Assembly (NCBI GenBank): GCA_001557035.1
Contig: LSKJ01000726.1
Span: 1 to 11,326 of the forward strand
DNA: 11,326 nucleotides
Source: Rhodospirillaceae bacterium CCH5-H10
GTDB lineage: Bacteria; Pseudomonadota; Alphaproteobacteria; Reyranellales; Reyranellaceae
Direction: 5' to 3'
Positions 7,475-11,326 of this stretch are shown here, piece after piece. The notes under the pieces were generated by a model. That model was given only the letters and a program-made list of their open reading frames with translations, had not been told where the DNA came from and did not search any database. Numbering within the stretch: position 1 is the stretch's first letter; each line of letters begins with the position of its first letter. Made by a program: the position numbers and the translations under genes.

Positions 7475-8407
7475 CTACTTCAGTCCGCCGCGCGCCCGGC
7501 GCGCTTCATAGGTCTGCAGATGGGCATAGGCGTAGCGCAGGTTGGGCGCGGCGATGCCGTGTTTGCGCGCGCGGGCCAGCATGTCGCCGACGATCTGCTT
7601 GCCCTCGGCCGCGCCGCCCTTCTCCATGTCGCCCAGGATCGAGGCCACGGCCTTCGAGCCCTTGGCCGTCAGCATGCCCTTCAGGCTGGCCACGACCTTG
7701 TCGCTCGGCGGCTGGCCCTCGGCCATGGCGACCTTGCGGCTCTCCTCCAGCGTCTCGGCGACGATCGCCGCGCCGTCCTCGCTCTCCATGATGTCGCCGA
7801 TCGTGCCGCGCATCGAGGCGCACATGCCGGCGATGGTCGACAGCATGATCCACTTGTCCCAGAGGTCCTGGTTGATGTTGTCGTTCAGCCCGCCGTCGAT
7901 GCCGGCCTTCTTGCAGGCCGCATCGAGCTCGACCAGCGCCTTGCGGGCGGGCTTGCCATCGCGCTCGCCGAACGACACGCCCGAGGCGCCGCTGTGCAGG
8001 ATCTCGCCGTTGGGTCCCAGCATGCCCGAGATGCGGGCGAGGCCGCCCGCCACGTGTTCGGTGCCGAACTTGCCGTCGAGCGTGGCGAAATGGGCGTGGC
8101 CGTTCAGCATCGGCACGATGACCGTACTGGCGCCGACCGCCGGTGCGATCGAGTCCATCGCCGAGTCGAGATCGTAGGCCTTGCAGGCCAGCACGATGAC
8201 ATCGTAGGGGCCGCCTTCGCCGCCCTTGGTGACGACCTTGACCGGCACGACGGCGTCGCCCTTCGGGCTCTTCACGACGAGGCCTTCCTTGCGCACCTTC
8301 TCGGCGCGCTTCTCGCGCAACAGGAAGGTGACGTCGACGCCGGCCTGGGTGAGGCGCGCGCCCCAATAGCCGCCGACCGCACCGGCGCCGAGAATCAGGA
8401 TCTTCAC
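7475..8407 (-). CDS. Ketopantoate reductase family protein, copy 2 (upstream)
   Basis: This is also 310 residues and aligns almost without gaps to the neighbouring reductase; by eye well over half the residues agree, including CKAYDLDSAM and DLWDKWIML. It has GAGAVGGY (7-14), Asn102 in MLNG, predicted catalytic Lys185 and Glu268, and Ser256. The Asp two residues after the catalytic Glu in copy 1 (EAD) is Lys270 here (EGK), so substrate or activity may differ. The start is GTG 8407, because the protein then begins KILILGAGAVGG exactly like copy 1. Its GTGA overlaps the TGA stop of the HAD gene by four bases, with AGGA (8418-8421) ten bases upstream, so translation is probably coupled. The open frame continues far upstream, but that part is antisense-like shadow of the HAD gene. 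The substrate is unknown. Confidence 0.87.
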   Translation of the reverse strand: MKILILGAGAVGGYWGARLTQAGVDVTFLLREKRAEKVRKEGLVVKSPKGDAVVPVKVVTKGGEGGPYDVIVLACKAYDLDSAMDSIAPAVGASTVIVPMLNGHAHFATLDGKFGTEHVAGGLARISGMLGPNGEILHSGASGVSFGERDGKPARKALVELDAACKKAGIDGGLNDNINQDLWDKWIMLSTIAGMCASMRGTIGDIMESEDGAAIVAETLEESRKVAMAEGQPPSDKVVASLKGMLTAKGSKAVASILGDMEKGGAAEGKQIVGDMLARARKHGIAAPNLRYAYAHLQTYEARRARGGLK

Positions 8408-9099
8408 TTCTTGATGTTCCTTTCGGTCAGCCAGTCGTCGAGCCACGTGGCGAGGTCGTCGGTCTGGTGATGGATGTGGCTGAGATCGGCGTCGGCCGCG
8501 CGCTTCACGCTCTCGTCGGTGCGAATCCATATGGTGCGCATGCCGATGTCGGCGGCGGGCTTCAGGTTGACGGAGATGTCGTCGGCGAAGGCGGCGCGGG
8601 TCGGATCGATGCCGTGCTTCTTCACCAGCGAATCGTAGATCTGCGGATGCGGCTTGGGCCAGTATTCGCCCGCGGCGATGTCGAAGATCGCCTCGAAGTG
8701 ATGCGACACGCCCAGCCGCTCCATCACGCGCTCGGCATGCGGCACGTCGCCGGCGGTGAAGATGATCTTGCGGCCGGGCAGCGCGCGCAGCGACGCTTCG
8801 AGCGCGGGGTTGGGCTCGACCGGCGAGTAGTCGATGTCGTGGACATAGTCGAGATAGTGCGTGGGATCGACGCCGTGTAGGCTCATCATCCCGCGCATCG
8901 ACGTTCCGTGGTCGCGCCAGTACTGCTTCTGCACGACCCGCGCCTCTTCCGGCGTTACCTTCAGCCAGTCGGCGATGTAGCGCCCGATGCGCACGTCGAT
9001 CTGCGAGAACAGGTTGCAGCGCGCCGGGTAGAGCGTGTTGTCGAGGTCGAACAGCCAGACGTCCGGATCGTGCGCCGGGAGATCGTATTTGCGTGCCAT
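8404..9099 (-). CDS. HAD-family hydrolase, pyrimidine 5'-nucleotidase type
   Basis: This is a 231-residue soluble phosphatase of the haloacid dehalogenase superfamily. Motif I is DLDNTLY (18-24, nucleophile Asp18 and acid/base Asp20) and motif II is FTAGD with Thr115. Motif III is Lys149 in KPHPQIY and motif IV is FADDISVN (171-178, Asp173 and Asp174). A helical cap lies between motifs I and II (about 25-105). The overall pattern resembles the SDT1/pyrimidine 5'-nucleotidase group, which dephosphorylates UMP/CMP-like substrates; other small phosphates remain possible. In motif II the residue after Thr is Ala where Asn is common. It is the first gene of an operon with two reductases, and its TGA overlaps the next GTG. 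No clear ribosome site precedes ATG 9099. A TATAAT lies about 47 bases upstream. Confidence 0.86.
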   Translation of the reverse strand: MARKYDLPAHDPDVWLFDLDNTLYPARCNLFSQIDVRIGRYIADWLKVTPEEARVVQKQYWRDHGTSMRGMMSLHGVDPTHYLDYVHDIDYSPVEPNPALEASLRALPGRKIIFTAGDVPHAERVMERLGVSHHFEAIFDIAAGEYWPKPHPQIYDSLVKKHGIDPTRAAFADDISVNLKPAADIGMRTIWIRTDESVKRAADADLSHIHHQTDDLATWLDDWLTERNIKK

Positions 9100-9145
9100 T
9101 GGACGCTTGGATTACCGGCCAGCCGTGCGCTTGTCGAGCCGACGG

Positions 9146-9151
9146 ATTATA
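9146..9151 (-). promoter_or_regulatory. Candidate -10 box for the HAD/reductase operon
   Basis: A perfect TATAAT on the minus strand lies in the 62-base divergent gap (9100-9161) and would give a leader of about 40 bases. The expected -35 region falls inside the rmuC start and is poor (TCAGGA or GTCAGG), so support rests on the -10 alone. The same AT-rich core reads TATAAG on the plus strand, but it is too close to the rmuC ATG to be its promoter. Confidence 0.3.
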
Positions 9152-9161
9152 AGGGAAGGCA

Positions 9162-10214
9162 ATGGATATCCTGACCCTCGCCCTCCTCGCCGCCGTCGTC
9201 GTGCTGGTGGTCCTCGTCGCCGTGATCGCGATGCGCCAGGGCGGCGGCAACCGCGAGGCCGAGCAGCGCATGCAGCAGCAGCTCGCCCTGGCCATGACCC
9301 AACAGGCCGAGACCGTGCAGCGGGTCGAGAAGTCACTGCGCGAACAGGAGCAGGCGCTGGCCAAGGTCGTGGCCGAGCGGCTCGACCGGACGGAGCAGGC
9401 GACGGGCAAGATCGTGACCGACCTCCGCGAGCGGCTGGTCCGCATCGACGAGGCGCAGAAGAAGATCGGCGAGCTCTCCACGCAGGTCGTGAGTCTGCAG
9501 GAAGTCCTGTCCAACAAGCAGGCGCGCGGCGCCTTTGGCGAGGTCCAGCTCAACGACCTGGTGCAGAGCGCCCTGCCGCCCTCAGCCTACGATTTCCAGG
9601 CGACGCTCTCGACCGGCGTGCGCGCCGACTGCCTGCTGAGACTGCCCAACCCGCCGGGCCCGATCGCCATCGACGCCAAGTTCCCGCTGGAGAGCTACAG
9701 CCTGCTGCGCGCGGCACCGGCCGGCGACGGTGCGGCGCTGCTGGCGGCGCAGCGCGGCTTCCAGCAGGCGATCCGCAAGCACATCGCCGACATCCGCAGC
9801 AAATACATCGTGCCCGGCGAGACCGCCGAATCGGCGCTGATGTTCCTGCCCTCGGAAGCCGTCTATGGCGAGCTGCACGCCAATTTCACAGGACTGGTCG
9901 AGGAATCCTACAAAGCACGTGTGTGGATCGTGTCGCCCACGACCATGATGGCGACGCTGAACACCGTGCGCGCCGTGCTGAAGGACGTGCGGATGCGCGA
10001 ACAGGCCGGCGAGATCCAGAAAATGGTCGGCCTGATCCTGGGGGACGTGAAGCGGCTCGACGACCGGGTCGACAATCTCAAGAAGCACTTCGCGCAGACC
10101 GAAAAGGACCTGCGCGAGATCGACACCTCCACGACCGCCATCACCCGCCGCGGCGAACGCATCCTCGCCGTGGACCTCGGCGACGAGCCGGCGGCGCTGC
10201 CGCCGAAGCTTTAG
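9162..10214 (+). CDS. rmuC: DNA recombination protein RmuC
   Basis: RmuC proteins limit inverted-repeat-driven rearrangements in E. coli and are thought to contain a PD-(D/E)XK nuclease-like fold. The product has 350 residues. An N-terminal membrane anchor (about 5-24, rich in Leu/Val) is followed by a charged coiled coil (about 30-120). The conserved core comes next: RGAFGE (122-127), ADCLLRL (155-161), IDAKFPLESY (170-179), FLPSEAVYGEL (228-238) and SPTTMMA (258-264). Asp171 and Lys173 look like the D-X-K nuclease pair, which is my inference. A second helical stretch (about 280-320) follows. It is shorter than E. coli RmuC (475 residues), mainly because the coiled coil is short, which is common in alphaproteobacteria. 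The start ATG 9162 has AAGGGAAGG (9151-9159) directly upstream. It is divergent from the HAD operon and convergent with htpX. Confidence 0.93.
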   Translation: MDILTLALLAAVVVLVVLVAVIAMRQGGGNREAEQRMQQQLALAMTQQAETVQRVEKSLREQEQALAKVVAERLDRTEQATGKIVTDLRERLVRIDEAQKKIGELSTQVVSLQEVLSNKQARGAFGEVQLNDLVQSALPPSAYDFQATLSTGVRADCLLRLPNPPGPIAIDAKFPLESYSLLRAAPAGDGAALLAAQRGFQQAIRKHIADIRSKYIVPGETAESALMFLPSEAVYGELHANFTGLVEESYKARVWIVSPTTMMATLNTVRAVLKDVRMREQAGEIQKMVGLILGDVKRLDDRVDNLKKHFAQTEKDLREIDTSTTAITRRGERILAVDLGDEPAALPPKL

Positions 10215-10227
10215 CTGCTAAAGCGCA

Positions 10228-10292
10228 AAGGTCCCTCGGCTACGCTCGGGATGACAAACCAGGTGTCATCCCGAACAAAGTAAGGGATCCTT
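10228..10292. repeat. Paired inverted intergenic repeat between rmuC and htpX
   Basis: Two related units face each other: 10228-10256 and, on the other strand, 10292-10264. Both follow the scheme AAGG(A)TCCCT, about ten variable bases, CGGGATGACA. The CGGGATGACA ends (10247-10256 and 10264-10273) form a perfect ten-pair stem over a seven-base loop, and the outer AAGG/CCTT ends can pair as well. This two-unit arrangement resembles the BIME/REP-type dispersed repeats found in gaps between convergent genes, and similar CGGGATGACA-type sequences occur in many GC-rich genomes as I recall. It may also act as a two-way transcription stop for rmuC and htpX. No long T-run is present. Confidence 0.65.
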
Positions 10293-10302
10293 CTCTTCTT
10301 CC

Positions 10303-11247
10303 TCAGCCCCAAGGGCCGCGACGCGGCGCCTGCGGCGCCGCTGCCCACGGGCCGCCCGCCCGCGGCGGCGCGGCCGACCGGGACTGGGCGCGGGTCTGGC
10401 TGGCCATCGCCTGCAGGCGCGCGATGCGCTCCTCCATCGGCGGATGGGTCGAGAACAGGCTCGACATGCCGCCGCCGGACGCCGCCAGCGGGTTGGCGAT
10501 GTACATGTGCGCCGTCGCCGGATTGCGCTCGGCTGCTTCGTTGTGGAGCTGCTGGGTGCCGGCATGCAGCTTGGCCAGCGCCGAGGCGAGCCACTGCGGC
10601 TGGCCGCAGATTTCCGCGCCCATCCGGTCGGCCTCGTATTCGCGGCCGCGGCTGATCGCCATCTGCACCAGCATGGCGGCCATCGGCGCCAGGATCATCG
10701 CGGCGATGGCGACGATCGGATTGACCAGCGGCCGGCCCTCGGAATCGCGGCCACCGCCCATCAGGCCGCCGAAACTCGCCAGCATGCCGATGGCGCCGGA
10801 CAGGGTCGCGGCCACGGTCATGATCAGCGTGTCGCGGTGGCGGACGTGCGCCAGCTCGTGCGCCATCACGCCCGCGACTTCCTCGCGGCTCAGGTTGCGC
10901 AGCAGGCCGGTGGTCGCGGCCACGGCAGCATGCTCGGGGTCGCGGCCGGTCGCGAAGGCGTTCGGCTGGTCCTCGGCGATCAGGTAGACGCGCGGCATCG
11001 GCAGGCCGGCGCGCTGCGTCAGCTCGTGGACGATGTTGAACAGCTCGGGCGCGTTTTCCGGCCCGACCTCCTGCGCGTTGGCCATGCGCAGGACCATCTG
11101 ATCGCTGTTCCAGTAGGCAAACAGGTTCATGCCCAGCGCCGCGACGAAGGCGATCAGGAGGCCTGTCTGGCCTCCCATGAGATAGCCGGCCACGAGGAAG
11201 AAGCCCGTCAGCGCGGCGAGCAGGAGGGCGGTCTTGAAGTAATTCAT
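10303..11247 (-). CDS. htpX: Membrane zinc metalloprotease HtpX (M48 family)
   Basis: HtpX is an inner-membrane protease that degrades misfolded membrane proteins alongside FtsH, with its active site on the cytoplasmic side. The 314-residue product has two N-terminal membrane helices (about 5-22 and 29-46). The zinc motif HELAH (130-134) follows, then two further hydrophobic segments (about 140-162 and 176-197), and EYEAD (203-207) with the third zinc ligand Glu203. The late [13 protein letters not shown] (266-278) block is typical of the family. I chose ATG 11247 because [10 protein letters not shown] is the usual HtpX start; a TTG seven codons upstream (11268) is possible, and neither has a clear ribosome site. 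The last 30 or so residues are a Pro/Ala/Arg/Gly-rich tail without conserved motif. It is convergent with rmuC and divergent from a truncated gene at the right edge. Confidence 0.94.
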   Translation of the reverse strand: MNYFKTALLLAALTGFFLVAGYLMGGQTGLLIAFVAALGMNLFAYWNSDQMVLRMANAQEVGPENAPELFNIVHELTQRAGLPMPRVYLIAEDQPNAFATGRDPEHAAVAATTGLLRNLSREEVAGVMAHELAHVRHRDTLIMTVAATLSGAIGMLASFGGLMGGGRDSEGRPLVNPIVAIAAMILAPMAAMLVQMAISRGREYEADRMGAEICGQPQWLASALAKLHAGTQQLHNEAAERNPATAHMYIANPLAASGGGMSSLFSTHPPMEERIARLQAMASQTRAQSRSAAPPRAGGPWAAAPQAPRRGPWG

Positions 11248-11306
11248 GCCGGGTAAGTTGGTGTGCAAAAGTGGCGAATCAAGGAATGGGCAGGCATCAT
11301 GCCGCC

Positions 11307-11326
11307 ATGACCGAACCGACCAAGCC
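11307..11326 (+). CDS. Start of a gene cut off by the window end (hypothetical)
   Basis: ATG 11307 opens a frame reading MTEPTK before the window ends; a nearby ATG at 11300 meets a stop after three codons. It is divergent from htpX with 59 bases between the start codons, a natural place for a promoter. In several alphaproteobacteria a short DUF1674 (SdhAF4-like) gene and rsmB lie beside htpX, and the polar N-terminus would fit DUF1674. Six residues cannot show this. Upstream purines AAGGA (11281-11285) are too far for a good ribosome site. Confidence 0.3.

Noticed and set aside
6563..8470. A 635-codon plus-strand frame across both reductase genes
   Set aside because: It looks internally repetitive only because it is the complement of two paralogous genes; it has no start-site or domain support.
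9148..9153. TATAAG as a promoter box for rmuC
   Set aside because: It ends only eight bases before the ATG and overlaps the ribosome binding site, leaving no room for a leader.
8408..9553. N-terminal extension of the upstream reductase to a 692-residue protein
   Set aside because: The added part runs out of frame through the HAD gene and antisense to rmuC and has no domain. The reductase starts naturally at GTG 8407 with a GTGA overlap.
10215..10987. Continuation of a plus-strand frame from the rmuC region into htpX
   Set aside because: It is in another frame than rmuC and antisense to htpX; rmuC ends properly at 10214.

Overview
The window is a GC-rich chromosomal segment from a bacterium, most likely an alphaproteobacterium. 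The evidence is the mutS/maeB neighbour pair, protein sequences of alphaproteobacterial type, strong G/C preference at third codon positions, and divergent htpX at the right edge. A Reyranella- or Rhodospirillales-like source would fit, but this is an impression that was not tested. I see nine complete protein genes and probably the first codons of a tenth. I see no rRNA, tRNA, CRISPR array, insertion sequence or phage gene. Gaps between genes are short, the longest being 198 bases.

Layout, left to right. Positions 1-45 hold an inverted-repeat cluster just beyond the end of mutS. mutS (minus strand, mismatch repair) is divergent from maeB (plus strand, NADP-type malic enzyme with a C-terminal phosphotransacetylase-like domain). 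After maeB comes a long imperfect hairpin, then a LysE-family exporter gene on the plus strand. This gene runs tail to tail, three bases apart, into a minus-strand Rnk/GreA-C-type regulator. Next is a compact minus-strand operon transcribed from about position 9140 leftwards: a HAD-family phosphatase resembling pyrimidine 5'-nucleotidases, then two tandem paralogous ketopantoate-reductase-family genes. The HAD gene and the first reductase overlap by four bases (GTGA), and the reductases are 21 bases apart. Divergent from this operon is rmuC (plus strand). rmuC converges on htpX (minus strand), and between the two lies a repeat made of two inverted copies. At the far right an ATG on the plus strand starts a gene that is cut off.

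Functionally this is mainly housekeeping: DNA maintenance (mutS, rmuC), central carbon metabolism (maeB), transcription-factor-like regulation (rnk), membrane protein quality control (htpX) and small-molecule export. The least explained unit is the HAD/reductase/reductase operon. Its two reductases are clearly related copies, and their true substrates cannot be read from sequence. No evidently new multi-gene system is visible. The points most worth checking are the tandem reductases, the catalytic-residue changes in the MaeB phosphotransacetylase domain, and three different intergenic repeat or hairpin elements.
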